DNA from: Aralia elata
Taxonomy: Eukaryota; Streptophyta; Magnoliopsida; Apiales; Araliaceae
DNA length: 64,000 nucleotides
Reading direction: 5' to 3'
Assembly (NCBI GenBank): GCA_034770075.1
Contig: CM068386.1
Span: 86,153,265-86,217,264, forward strand
Shown here: piece by piece, positions 11,159 through 23,065 of the stretch
Position numbering within the stretch: the first letter of the stretch is position 1
Layout of the letters: each line of letters opens with the position of its first letter
Notes under the pieces: model-generated
Told to the model about the DNA's origin: nothing
Database searches by the model: none
Seen by the model: only the letters and a program-made list of their open reading frames with translations
Translations under genes and position numbers: made by a program

Positions 11159-11816
11159 GGTGAGAAAAGGATAAATTTGATTAAGGCATGATATCAATGC
11201 TGGTTTATTAAGTGTTTATGCATAAATCACGGGGTATGAAAGGCTGATCCCCTTGATTACCAAAACATATTAAGAGGTCTAGTTTAAATGCTGAGAACCT
11301 TGGCAAATGTCTATGGTTATTTTCAACCACTCAGTAACTGTCATTCAATTATTCGAATATTCAACTGTCGACTATTAATTCATGTTTCTTCACAATTTTA
11401 TACTGTTGTTGAACATTGAAAGCGAAATTTCCTTCTATTCATGATATATCTCCCTTGTGTATAAATTTGCTAAGCAAACTAGTTGCTTACCCTTGCTATA
11501 TCATGATCTTTATTTCAGCTAAGGCAGAAACGTCTAAAGGGGACAAAGGAAAGGGGAAGGTGCAAGAGTAGTTGTCTGATATTGCTTATGTACTAGTTTA
11601 TTCTTGAATGTTATTTGGTTGTGTGAACTCTTATTGTATTAAGGGTACGTTCTAAGTTAAGGTTAAAGAACCTTGAGACCATGAATGTAAGACTTTATTA
11701 CTATTTCGATAGACATTGTATGTTTATTATTCCGCATTAGTTAGAAAGTATGTTTATTGTTGAGTATCGTGAACACCGAATTCGAGGTTAGGAAACCCGA
11801 ATTTGGGGGTGTCACA
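11159..11816 (+). repeat. 3' end of a chromovirus-like LTR (fragment)
   Basis: Ends with GGGGGTGTCACA. It matches, in inverse orientation and almost collinearly, the plus-strand start of the solo LTR at 15492-16122. The fragment begins where Tat-1 ends, so Tat-1 inserted into this LTR and its remainder lies left of the window. The Tekay/Del-like lineage is inferred only from the terminal sequences. Confidence 0.75.
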
Positions 11817-12077
11817 TGACCTTCCTGCGATCGTAGAGCTGTCAGGCTTCCACTGTAACACTACGAACGTAGAGCAGTACCCAGCGAACGTAGAGTATTC
11901 TGCAAAACCACATAAAAATCAGCATTAAACCCATATTTTGCAAAATCACATAAATTCTCATAAAATCTATAAACACCTTAAATCAGCTCATATGGCAAAT
12001 AATATGCAACTAAACTAGGCATAAAGGAATGAAAATAATCAAATATTATGCACCTATCACATGTGCAACAAGCCTTT
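11817..12077. other. unassigned AT-rich stretch with a short palindrome cluster
   Basis: No ORF. Bases 11823-11905 hold three related strings around CTACGAACGTAG followed by AGAG. AT-rich sequence ending TGCACCTATCA (to about 12049) follows. The palindromes and terminal sequence resemble the Athila-type LTRs elsewhere in the window, so this may be an LTR remnant. It also carries the left target duplication CCTTT (12073-12077) of Athila-1. Confidence 0.4.
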
Positions 12078-13362
12078 TGTTATCCGATTTCACAATCAAC
12101 AATTATGTGCAAGTATACACGATCAACAAGTAATAAAGTGATAAGATAAAGAGTCTCGAACCCACAGGGAATTATCGTGTTTTATATTTTCAACTATCAA
12201 TCTAAATTACTGCAATTCTATTAAACAATTGCAATTTGAATATTGATTGAAACTAATTAAATTGAAACTAAGATCAATAACTAACACAAATGTTGCAATT
12301 CAGATTTAAAAACATAAGACTACAATATTTTCAGCTATGTGACATAAACTAATCTAACTACGCTGTCCAATTATTTACTTCAATAGAGTTGTTAACAGGA
12401 ATTCAATTGTATTTATAAGTCCTTTTCCAAGTGATCAAATAAATTTATTTAATCCAATTAACTCTGCGATATTTCTATGCAAAACTGAAGGATTAAATTC
12501 ATTAAACATCAATTCCCAACAGTTACATACAGCAAAGAGATATCCCTATTAACTTTACAACCCTAATTATTTAACACATACAAATAATTAAGAATACATG
12601 CTATCATATTCAGATCTAATCCTAGGTTTCATCTCCCGAATTCACCTAGAATATTCTGCTAATTATTGGCCAAACAATTAATCAATAAGCATAGAATAGG
12701 ATAGACAACTCGAATTGAATAAATAACTGGAATCAAGGTAGATAATTAATTCATAAGCATAACTGGTTCAATCATAGCCTTAATTAAAGGTTTAGTTCAT
12801 ATTGAAAATAAAAACTAGAATTCCAAAATAAGTCATCATAATTAATTACAAATCAGGGATAAAAGATTAAAATAAAACTCAATGAAATCTTCTATCCTTC
12901 AATCTGAATTCTTCACAATGCTTGTCCTGATCTCCAATTTTCTTGCTCAGCTCTGAAAATTCAATCTCTGTGTTGGTATTGCCAATGCGTTATATCCTTT
13001 GTTCATGCCTTCATATGTCTCTTATAATCTCCTCATCAGATTAGTCAAAAGAATCCTTATTAGCATCAAACTCCTAAAATAACTGATCCTGCTAAACATC
13101 AACTTCTTTTTCCTCCAGCCGCATCCTCGCCCCGGCGAGAAGTTTCTTCACAAAGTCCTCGCCCCGGCGAGAAAACAAGCTGTAGAAGCTCACCTCAGCG
13201 AGAATGCTCTGCACCACATTTCTTTGTTCTTTATCCAATCTGCAGCCAACCTCAACCTTCAAAAGCACACAAAAACAAATAAAAAGATACTAGAAATACT
13301 TAAAGATTGTAAAGAATTAAGCCAAAGATGTATCTAACTCATAGGTTAAAATCCACTCATCA
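12078..13362 (-). repeat. 3' LTR of Athila-1
   Basis: Starts TGTTATCCGATTTCAC and ends CCACTCATCA on the plus strand, 1285 bp. It pairs with 25337-26585. It has a 2-bp insertion near its start and an extra copy of the CTCGCCCCGGCGAG palindrome (13126-13139 and 13158-13171) relative to the other LTR. Confidence 0.92.
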
Positions 13363-13380
13363 AATACCCCCAAACTCAAA
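13363..13380 (-). promoter_or_regulatory. polypurine tract of Athila-1
   Basis: The minus strand reads TTTGAGTTTGGGGGTATT directly before the 3' LTR, the usual place for plus-strand DNA priming. The same tract occurs in the non-coding derivative at 39525. Confidence 0.85.
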
Positions 13381-13385
13381 ACTTT

Positions 13386-13399
13386 GCTTGTCCTCAAGC
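13386..13399 (-). promoter_or_regulatory. AGGA-loop stem-loop beside the 3' polypurine tract (Athila-1)
   Basis: In the sense strand GCTTG and CAAGC pair around an AGGA loop, a few bases 5' of the G-rich tract. The homologous structure in the derivative is longer (39545-39564). See the finding on covarying stems. Confidence 0.6.
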
Positions 13400-14540
13400 C
13401 AAAACACAACTGAATGCATAACTAAACTAACTACCTACATGAATGCATATGCATAATTGTTCATACTCAAGCAATTGATCAACATACATCATAAAAATCC
13501 AGCCTCAGAAATCAGTATCTAACAATTCAACAGAACTTCAACCTCTTGCACCATCAACAGTCCAACTATCCTCAGTTATCATTTTACTCTCAACCTTTCC
13601 ATGTGTGTGTATGCAAATATCAAATCAATTAAAATCTGAATTCAACCCTTAATATCGCAGTGCTCAGAGAAAGAAAAGTTTGGATGTTTTTACTTTCAAG
13701 TTCTACTTTTACCCACTTGTCTTCACTTTTCATATCTTTTTTTCATTAACGAGTGCATTTTACGCTCCATCTCGTCAATATAATTTTTTTTCCTCTTGAC
13801 TTGTGCAATGTTCATCTTTATTAGGCTTTTCAATGCCACCTGTGTAACGAACTTTCGACCAACGACTCCCAAACCAGACGATTTTAGGGCGCTGAATGTA
13901 AAGACACATCCTAAGGGCTTACTTGTTCAGATGACATCGGCCACAAAGACAAACTAGCCAAAATCTGCTCTTATCTGTCTATATCCTTCCCCTTTTACAT
14001 ATTTTTCTTCTTTTTTTTTCTTTTCTTTCAATTTAGACAGACATCGAAGCAGTGTTTATTCAACAACATTTTTACTTTTTCTTTTTTTTGATCCAACAAG
14101 TGATAAAAGTCAATATATCCTTAACGAGCACTTAATACAAAAATTGAACCAAATTCTGACCAATTCAACACATAATCGTGAGTCATTAAAAACCAAGGGT
14201 CCCAAGTAAACACAACTAAAAACAGTCAAACTCCTGACGTAGCATTCCCTATCCATCTTGTTAAACTAATTAAGAACTGATCAAAGTTTCATCATCGGCC
14301 TTCCCTACATGATTTACATTAATTCATTGCTTAAGTATACCTACTAAATGCAATTCTATATGATCCTACTCTACCATATTTTTGGGTTTTTTTTGAATAA
14401 ATAACTGAATGCAACAAAACTAATAAATGCAAATGAAACTATTCATATTAAACTAATGCACTAATGCAACTACAATGCAAATAAATAAAACACTTCCTAC
14501 TATGCAATTTACACACCACCAAAACAGAATAAAGCTAGTA
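13400..14540 (-). other. Athila-1 3' non-coding region
   Basis: AT-rich, with no supported ORF. T-rich runs occur near 13735, 13790, 14000, 14080 and 14390. It carries one hairpin of the family amplified in the derivative (13749-13775). Otherwise I see nothing assignable. Confidence 0.6.
13749..13775 (-). promoter_or_regulatory. conserved AAA-capped hairpin (single copy in Athila-1)
   Basis: Outer stem ACGAG/CTCGT. In the sense strand the apical stem is GCGT-AAA-ATGC, with one G-U pair. It lies about 386 bases from the 3' LTR, almost the same distance as the first hairpin of the non-coding derivative. The core TGCATTTTACGCTCCAT matches that family. Confidence 0.65.
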
Positions 14541-14543
14541 AAT

Positions 14544-14578
14544 CCCCCCAAACTCAAACGTAACAATGTCCTCATTGT
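14544..14578 (-). promoter_or_regulatory. second G-rich tract with AGGA-loop stem-loop, after the post-pol ORF (Athila-1)
   Basis: The sense strand reads ACAATG-AGGA-CATTGT (14563-14578), then a GTTTGAGTTTGGGGGG tract (14544-14559). It sits about 45 bases after the end of the post-pol ORF. The arrangement repeats that at the 3' polypurine tract. A second priming site or a processing signal are possible roles. Confidence 0.6.
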
Positions 14579-14622
14579 GCTGAAAATAAAGAAAATAACG
14601 AACAGAGGACTTCCCTGATAGG

Positions 14623-15491
14623 TCAAGTGTTAGGCCCGAACTCATCATCATCATCTGGGGTTGGTGGTGGAAAAACTGGCAATGGTTGCGCATCTGGAAA
14701 ATGAACATAATCTATCAACGGTTGCATATTAGAATACATATTTGCTATTGCTTGCGTACAACTCTGCTGATAAGCAAACATATGTTCCTGTCGGTCTGCC
14801 AACCGTTGATTCTGCCTCAATATAGTTTTATGTTGAGAATCGATAAGGCTCTGTAGCTCGCGAAATTGAAGACTGAACTTGGATTTGCCTATAGAAGTGG
14901 ACGTCGTAGGACCCTCTACCTCTATATCGGGCTCATGCTCCTCACCTTCAGAAGGAGGATGAACAATGTATCCCAAGCCACGCGGATGGGACTCACCACC
15001 TTCCCACTCCTTATACCTCGCAATAAGTCGGTGGTCCAAAATAAGCAATGGTTGTTGGACAGCTTCCTCAGAACTCCAGCGAATGCCCACAAATCAAAGA
15101 AGGGTGTGGCAAACCACCCTGAGTATGTAAGTTTCGCAAGCTACGGTGAATCAACGCCTCAATCACCCCACCCATATTGATCTTTACACCTGTCAAAATT
15201 GCATAAAAAAACAGAGCCTTTTCCTTTGGGACATCACTCACATGCTGTGATGGCATCAATTTGGCAGACAGAAAGGCATACCAGGCCTTTCCATAATGAC
15301 TTAGATCTTTGCTATGGAAAGAAATTGCTGCACGAGATCCTCTAGATATCCAATCTGTCCCCGGTTTACACAAATCAATCACAACCTTCTCCAAATTAGG
15401 CCCTTCAGTAAGAAATTCAGAATATCTGCAGCGTTCGTCCCTCAAATTATAATATTCATTGATAGTCTGGGCACTGAACGAAACCTTCTTA
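14623..15491 (-). pseudogene. Athila-1 post-pol ORF (env-position plant transposon protein), C-terminal part
   Basis: Continues the protein that starts at 19324 on the far side of the nested solo LTR. The conserved middle reads FHSKDLSHYGKAWYAFL, then LMPSQHVSDVPKEKALFFYAILTG, typical of the 'putative plant transposon protein' domain found downstream of Athila pol. There is a frame change near 15068-15090. The C-terminal part has a helical Gln-rich stretch (HKTILRQNQRLADRQEH) and an acidic tail ending at 14623. Some authors call this ORF env-like because of its position. I see no clear signal peptide or membrane segment, so I would not assign an envelope function. Confidence 0.75.
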
Positions 15492-16766
15492 TGTGACTCC
15501 CCCAAATCCGGGTTTCCTAACCTCGAATTCGGTGTTCACGATACTCAATAACAAACATACAATGTCTATCGAAATAGTAATAAAGTCTTATAATCATAGT
15601 TCCAAGGTTCTTTAACCTTAACTTAAAACGTACTCTTAATACATTAAGGAGTTCATATAACCAAATAACAATCAAGATAAACTAGTACATAAGCCCTATC
15701 AGGCGACTACTCTTGCACCTTCCCTTTTTCTTTGTCCCCTTTAGATGTTTCTGCCTTAACTGAAATAAAGATCATGATATAGCAAGGGTAAGCAACTAGT
15801 TTGCTTAGCAAGTTTATACACAAGGGAGATATATCATGAATGAAAATAAGTTTTGCTTTCAATATTCAACAACAGTATAAAATTGTGAAGAAACATGAAT
15901 TAATAGTCAACAGTTGAATATTCGAATACTTGAATGACAATTACTGAGTGGTTTGAAATAACCATGAACATTTGCCAAGGTTCTCAGCATTTAGACTGGA
16001 CCTTCTAATATATTTTGGTAATCGAGGGGATCAGTCTTTCATACCCCGTGATTTATGTATAAACACTTAATAAACCAGCATTGATATCATGCCTTAATCA
16101 AATTTATCCTTTTCTCAGCCAAGAGTTCTTACCATATCAATTTAATAAGAACAGCTTTTAAAATATCTTTGATTTAACAAATTTAGACATGTTTGATCCA
16201 ACTGATATAAATAGCATAGATCTATCTCATAAACAGTTCATGCATGAAAGAACTTTAATTTAATACACAGTTCAACAATAATAGAGCAGGAATACAATTG
16301 CACAAGGTGCGAATTTCAATAATCAGTATAGACGTGAATAATCAACAATAATTATTCACTAACATGCTTTGAAAGGAATAACCCGAGTTTGAGTTAGGGA
16401 ACTTGCCTGTTTACTCAGCTACAAATAATTCTATCTTTAACTAATTGGCCTTGAAGGACCTAACATTGATAAAGTCGATCTATCAATTAGTATTTCATAG
16501 TTGTACGTCTATATGTTCACTAAGGAACTTATCTACCACATAAGTTAAACACATAATGCACCTAGCACAATCTTGCTATCATTAACCCTAATCAAACTTA
16601 GGTTAATGATAGATTAACTTGGAAATATTTTTCCTAAGGGTTAAACACCTTTTTAAGCCTTTAAACAATTGGGTTTACTTGTTTAATTAAGGAAGTATTA
16701 AACACTGCATATTCAAATAGCTCATTTCTCATTTGATTACCATTCAATATTAATTAAATGGGAATC

Positions 16767-16980
16767 AATTAATTATCTTTAGTTATTATCTATCGAATAA
16801 CAAATTAGGTTTAATTATTTAAAGTCAATTCAATAATAAATAAATAAACAGTAAGTAAGGATTATCTTTAGTTATTATTTAATGATAAATAATAACTAAT
16901 TAGGTTTATTTATTATTTAAAGAAAATTACTCAAATAATAAATAATTTTATATTAAGGAATAATTATCTTTAGTCATTAC

Positions 16981-17012
<32 letters not shown>

Positions 17013-17060
17013 TAATTAGGTTTATTTATTCTTTAAGGAAAATTACTCATATAATAAATA
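16767..17060. repeat. three imperfect ~100-bp AT-rich direct repeats with an AAT microsatellite
   Basis: Each unit contains ATTATCTTTAGTTATTA-like sequence and then AATTAGGTTTATTTATT-like sequence. The third unit is expanded by an (ATA)n run at about 16985-17010. It lies within the solo LTR. Confidence 0.7.
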
Positions 17061-18237
17061 CTCAAATTAATAATCTTATTTACCCTTAATCAATATTTAA
17101 TAGTAGTTAAACAATAATTTAATTAATTCTACATAGATAATAGTTAAATGACAAAATACACCTAAATAATATTTAATTAGTTTAATCATCCATTAACATG
17201 CATTAAAATTTATTAACAAAGATTTTCAATGACTTAAATGGATTTAAGACTTTGCTATTTTTGGATTTGTTTTCATCTTTGGGGTCCTTAGGCAAAACTT
17301 GAATATCTTGAGTTCTACAACTCCGTTTAACCTCTAGTTGGTCTTGTTAGCTTTGTATCTTCTTAAACTACAATTTTCCATCATCAAAGAGCAAATTTGG
17401 ATATGTTTTAATTATCAAAACTGGCCATGAACCGGACTACATTGCACAGTCCTAAAGTAGTGGGGTGTTTTAGAAATAAATTAATATCTCACTCATCTTA
17501 ACTCGGATTTTAGTCGTTCCACTTGGAGAATCTTCGTATCTTATAGCTCTATCACCCAGAGCTAACGGATCATGAACCTGACTTATGGAACGTGAACAGT
17601 AACTTTGGGAGCGGGTTGACCCGTTTTAGGTACATATACACACATCTTTTAGCACCTCAAAAATACACTTACTAAATGTCTTAAGCTACAACATGGCATC
17701 AATGAAAGTACACTAGACCATAATGTCTTATTACTTAGATTTAAAATCATATTTATTAAGTATGCTCTTAAAATAATATAGATTTAACAAGATAGAAATC
17801 TAGATCCATAAATAGAGATCTCTACTACCAACATAAACCAACAACATAATTTTTTTTAACAAAATAAGTGTCTATTAATAATAATGGTTAAATATATAAT
17901 AACAACAAGAAAACTAGGGTTTGAAGGAATGACATTTTATACCTAGATTTAATGGCCAATTTCATTTTTTTTTCAAATTAGGTTATGAATGGGGATACCA
18001 TAAACCACCAAGCTCATCTTCTTCCTCCTACTAGGTTCGGTCACCACCCTTCTCCTTAATCTCTCAAGTATTTGCTCTTGCTTCCTCTCAAACCCTCTCT
18101 CTAGCACTCTCTCAATACTAGAAGAAATGAAGATGCAAATGATGAATTCTTTGGTTTATTAACTAGATAAAAGCAAGAACCTCTACCCTTGCCATCATGG
18201 AGCTAGTGGGAGCCTTGTTTCACTAGGGTGGCTAATT

Positions 18238-18336
18238 GACATCTTAGGATGCTACAAGACATCTTAGGAGGATACTTGACATCTTAGGATGCTACTAGAC
18301 ATCTTAAGAGGCTACTAGACATCTTAGGAGGCTACT
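18238..18336. repeat. tandem repeat, five 20-bp units
   Basis: Five consecutive units of GACATCTTAGGATGCTACTA with a few substitutions, inside the solo LTR. No coding meaning is seen. Confidence 0.9.
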
Positions 18337-19085
18337 CCATCAAGTCTACTACCCAACTTCCAACACAAGCTAGATAATACTTTAATTAAAATTTGAAAAA
18401 CAAACTTGCTCCTTCTCTCTCTATGGTCCATGACAAATGGGGAATTTTTCTCCCTAAATGATGTCTCAAATATACCACCACTAAATCAATTAGTACAACA
18501 TCTTTAAATTACCAAGTGGGCTAGGTTTTGGGCAATACATTAAATACACATTGGGCCTTGGAACTAAATGATTGGGCTAATGAAATCAAATCTATTTAAA
18601 TACAATATAGGACCATTTAATTTAACCCAATGATAGCTCATTTAGTATGTCACACAATTAATACCCAAACCCATGATTAATTTAAATGAGTGGGCTAGGT
18701 TCATTAATTAAGCAACTTAGTCACTTAGTAAATAAATTACTAAATTGACTATTAATATTATTATTCAATTTGACAATAATCTCATCAAGAACTACTTTCA
18801 TTAATTCACTCACACATTTTATTTACTAACTATATTCAATTTACTTGAATATTTAATTTAGTAAATACTTTGCCAATTCTATGGGTATAAAGCATTAGGG
18901 TTTGCTCACTAGTTTAAATATACTACTAGTGACTCCCTTAACACAAATTAGATCAATAAATCACATAGTCACGTAATCTACCAATACACCCAAAGGTTTA
19001 AATAAGAACACAAAGCTAACTCATTAAAATTAAATTATATATTAAATTAATAATGACGTTTAAAATTCACGGGCATTACATATTA

Positions 19086-19324
19086 CCCCTGATTACAACC
19101 TCACATGGAGCCGCGTCCTCCGCATTAGCATAGAATTCCTTGACGATGGCTATACATGCAGGTTCTGGATGGGCTGCGAATGTCTCCCATCCTCTCTGTA
19201 CAATCTGCAACATCATCTCACCATCTACCACCTCATCAGGTTGAAGACCGCGCTCAGGAGTTAGAGATTTACCCGATACATATGAATCAAATCTGTCAGC
19301 GGCCTCAGCACTGACGAATTTCAT
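19086..19324 (-). pseudogene. Athila-1 post-pol ORF, N-terminal part
   Basis: Starts at ATG 19324 and runs into the solo LTR border at 19080. It reads FVSAEAADRFDSYV, then WETFAAHPEPACIAIVKEFYANAED, which matches the conserved N-terminal half of the Athila post-pol protein. The rest is at 14623-15491. The last few codons before the border include the altered target duplication. Confidence 0.78.
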
Positions 19325-20239
19325 TCTATTAAATTACCTTGATGGTCTTGAAGATGAACTCTCACCCCGATGCATTTTTGGAGCCATGTGTTGCTAATGA
19401 TATACTGATATTTTCCCCCCAAACTCAAGGTATAGTCACTTCCAATGAACAATGCAGGATACTCTGTTTCTATTGAACGGTTGAACCAGTAGAGAAAAAC
19501 CCTAGCACTTGTGCATGCAAAGAGAAAAACCCATGTATCTTTATAGTAAAAAACAGAGCAATCCTATTTGGAACGAGATTTGAAATGAGAGCTGTATAAG
19601 GGTTTGGTTTTGGAGAGAGGATTTATGTGTTTAGTGAATGAATCCAATTGTGGGTAGGAGAAGAAAAGAAATTGGAAGGAGAATGGGTGTGGAGAAGTTC
19701 GGTTGGTGTAAGAGAGGGAAGAAAATAGTTTTTGGTAAGTGGAATTAGATTAGGAATGAAATAAACTGATTTGGGAACGAAATTTTAAAATTAGATTCCG
19801 CGATTCTCGCCGGGGCGAGAAAGTCCAGAGAGGTTTGGGCTGAGGTGAGAAAATTTTTGCGCTGGAGCGAGGAATTACAGAGGGGTTCTCGCCGGGGCGA
19901 GATTTCTTAGTTCATTTTTCTCGCCGGGGCGAGAACTCTGGTTTTTGAAAGTTGGCTTTTTTCCTCTTCTCTTCAACTGATGCCATCCCAAACATTACTT
20001 TGTCTACTCATGCATTCCTCAAAGGCTTGTCCCGGATCAACACGAAATAACATGGATTAGTACAACTACGCGAGATTGGAGAAATATTGCAATTCAGGAA
20101 CAAATAAACTACTAATTCTACTAACTAGAAACAAAATTATTAACTACGCTAAATCTACTAAAGCAATAAAATAACATGATTGGGTTGCCTCCCGTCAAGC
20201 ACTTGGTTTATAGTCGTTAGCCCGACTTTCTCTGCGGTC
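19325..20239 (-). other. Athila-1 spacer between pol and post-pol ORF
   Basis: Non-coding. It contains three copies of the palindrome CTCGCCGGGGCGAG at 19806-19819, 19888-19901 and 19920-19933, related to the CTCGCCCCGGCGAG palindromes in this element's LTRs. The post-pol motif GGGTTGCCTCCC is at 20182-20193. Confidence 0.6.
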
Positions 20240-21323
20240 TCATGAATCAGTTTGATCGAGCGAAGTGAGATAAATCGAGGTTGCTTGATCCACATCGCCT
20301 CCCCAATAGTGTTTAAGTCGTTGACCATTGACCTTAAATGTGCGCTTTATGTTTGGTTCTTCGACCACGATTGCCCCGTGGGGAGCTACTGCAGTGACAA
20401 CAAAAGGACCTGACCATCTAAACTTCAATTTCCCGGGAAATAACCTCAATCTGGAGTTGAACAACAATACCGTCTGACTTGGTTCAAATTTTCGCTCACT
20501 TATTCGCTTGTCATGTCATCTCTTGACTTTTTCTTTATACAACTTAGCGTTCTCATACGTTTGGTGTCGAAATTCCTCCATCTCATTCAATTGAAGCAAC
20601 CTTTTCTCGCCAGATGCTTGTAAATCAATGTTCAACTTTCGAATAGCCCAATATGCATTATGCTTAAGCTCGATCGGTAAATGGCACGCTTTTCTGTAGA
20701 CCATGCGATACGGTGACATTCCAATGGGATTCTTGAAGGCCGTTCGATACGCCCATAAAACATCGTCTAACTTCATTGCCCAATCCTTACGAGATGGATT
20801 CACCATTTGCTTGGCCATTTATTTGGGGATTATAAGCTGTGGAAATCCTGTGTTTGACTCCATACTTAGCTAGAAATTTGGTGAACTGCTTGTTGCAAAA
20901 ATGGGTACCTTCGTCACTGATTATGGCCCTTAGTGTACCGAATCGGGTAAAAATATTCTTCTTTAAGAATCGCAAAACCATTTTGGCGTCGTTCGTGGGT
21001 AAAACAGTTGCTTCAACCCATTTTGATACATAATCCACTTTCAAAACTATGTACTGATTGTTGAAAGATGACGAAAATGACCCCATAAAATCAATACCCC
21101 ATACGTCGAAAAGTTCAACTTCAAGAATAGTGTTAATAGGCATTTTTCCAACCCGTTGACATCTGTCGCACTTTAGAACAAAGATGTGGGTATCCTTGAA
21201 CAACGAAGGCCAAAAGAAACCTGAGTGGAGCACTTTCGCCGCTGTTCTATCTCCCCCATAGTGTCCCCCATACTTTGAAGAATGGCACCGATTCAAGATA
21301 TTTTCCATCTCTTCACGTGGCAT
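20240..21323 (-). pseudogene. Athila-1 integrase, catalytic Glu region deleted
   Basis: The zinc-binding region (CHSSKYGGHYGGDRTAAK, then CDRCQRVGKM) is followed by core Asp residues in VWGIDFMG and IISDEGTHF. Where the family has the Glu-bearing segment after NGQA, the reading frame changes. The downstream frame restarts at NPSRKDWAMKLDDVLWAYRTAFK, so a short segment with the catalytic Glu is missing. The C-terminal domain (KFRWSGPFVVTAV) continues to 20240 after a stop near 20516. It cannot be active. Confidence 0.87.
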
Positions 21324-21329
21324 GCAACA

Positions 21330-23054
21330 TCATATCATTTGATCCGCACAAGTCTTGAAAAGAAATGGTTCATCCCAAAGGTATTGCTTGACATCGTGGA
21401 GAAATTTCTTTCGTTGCTGAGAATTGAAATCCAGCGGGAGTACCTTACTAACCAGGTAGTTCACATAATCAGCATACCAAGGCACTTCAGTGTTAATACG
21501 CAATAGTTGCTCATCCAGAAATAGCTCATTGATCACTACCTCATCCTTTTTCTGAATTTTTGAATTTTCTAACCTTGAAAGATGATCAGCCACCTAATTT
21601 TTCGTAACTTTTCTATCTCGAATTTCCAAGTTAAATTCTTACAAAAGAAGGACCCATCGAATCAACCTTGGTTTGGCATCCTTCTTTGTAATCAAATATT
21701 TGATGGTTGAATGATCAGTGTAGACTATCACCTTGGTTCCAATCAGATATGCTCGAAATTTATCAAAGGCAAATACTACTGCAAGTAACTCTTTTTCTGT
21801 GGTGGTGTAATTCAATTGCGCATCAGTAAGTGTCTTACTTGAGTAGTAAATGGTATGAAAAATCTTATCCCTTCGCTGACCTAGCACAACTCCCACTGCA
21901 TAATCACTTGCGTCACACATCAACTCAAATGGTAATGTCCAATCAGGAGCAACTATGATCGGTGTTGTGACTAACTTCTTTTTCAATACTTCAAAAGCCT
22001 CAATGCATGATTGATCTATCTTGAAAGGAACATTTTTCTCAAGGAGTGCACATAATGGTTTTGAAATTTTGGAAAAATCCTTGATAAATCGTCTGTAGAA
22101 GCCTGCATGTCCGAGAAAACTCCTTACGCCCTTTTCAGATGTAGGTGGCGGTAGCTTTTCAATTGCTTCAATCTTCACTTTATCTACCTCCAAACCTGCA
22201 GCTAACACTTTGTGACCCAAAATAATCCCTTCTTGCACCATAAAGTGGCATTTTCCCAATTAAGCACCTGATTTGTTTCCATAGAACGCTTCAACACTAA
22301 GATGAGATTCTTAAGACACAAATCAAAACTATCACCGAATACGGAAAAATCATCCATAAATACCTCCAAATTCTGCTTAACCATATCCGAGAAGATAGTC
22401 ATCATGCATCGCTGAAATGTAGCCGGTGCATTGCATAGCCCGAAAGACATTCTCCAGAATGCAAACGTTCCATAAGGGCATGTAAAAGTCATTTTCTCTT
22501 GGTCCTCTGGAGCTATTACTATCTGGTTATATCCTGAGTATCTGTCAAGAAGACAATAGAATTGATGAGCTGACAACCTATCCAATATCTGATCAAAAAA
22601 TGGCAGTGGAAAGTGATCCTTGTGCGTCGCTTTATTTAACTTGCGGTAATCCATACACACTCGCCAACTTTGTAACTGTTCTTGTAGGAATGAGTTCATT
22701 ATTTTCGTTCTCAACCACTGTTATTCCCCCTTTCGTCGGCACACACTGTACAGGACTTACCCAAGAACTGTCTGAAATCAGATAGATAATACCGGTATCT
22801 AACCACTTGATGATTTCCTTCTTCACTACTTCCTTCATGATCGGATTCAATCTTCTTTGCTGCTCAATAATCGGTTTTGCTCCCTCTTCGAGTAAAATTT
22901 TATGCATACAAAACGACGAACTGATTCTTTTGATGTCTGCTATTGTCCACCCAATTGCAGTTTTATACTCACGCAAAACCCTTAACAGTTTTTCTTCTTG
23001 AGATTCATTCAAATAAGGAGAAACTATTACTAGTAGCGTGTCAGAATCTCCCAA
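21330..23054 (-). pseudogene. Athila-1 reverse transcriptase and RNase H
   Basis: Spread over several frames. RT motifs run in order: SWVSPVQCVPTKGG, CMDYRKLNKAT, LLDRYSGYNQI (catalytic Asp) and FMDD in place of the commoner YMDD/YVDD. RNase H follows with LMCDASDYAVG, ETEKELLAVVFA-like and VYTDHSTIKYL motifs, and a tether leads to integrase (MADHLSRLEN). Indels near 22660-22710 and 22202-22259 and a stop near 21594 break it. Confidence 0.88.
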
Positions 23055-23065
23055 TTAAGCATACT

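Larger units (their letters stand above)
15492..19080 (-). mobile_element. solo LTR, chromovirus-like, inside the Athila-1 post-pol ORF
   Basis: On the minus strand it starts TGTAATGCCCGTG and ends GGGGGAGTCACA, 3589 bp. It is flanked by near-duplicates TCTTA (15487-15491) and TATTA (19081-19085). The interrupted ORF resumes in a consistent way on both sides, which fixes the borders. There is no coding sequence, primer site or second LTR, so it is a solo LTR left by LTR-LTR recombination. Its 3' part is the inverse of the fragment at 11159-11816. Confidence 0.8.

Noticed and set aside
10639..11163. ORFs on both strands within the Tat LTRs
   Set aside because: Different frames and lengths in the three LTR copies; composition is driven by GC-rich inverted repeats.
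11159..16122. Foldback or TIR transposon bounded by the inverted 650-bp pieces
   Set aside because: One piece is the 3' end of an LTR cut by Tat-1, and the other is the end of a solo LTR with its own borders and target duplication. The inverted layout is a coincidence of nesting.
14623..19324. Calling the Athila-1 post-pol ORF an envelope gene
   Set aside because: The position fits, but I see no signal peptide, membrane anchor or cleavage site; only the plant transposon protein domain is supported.
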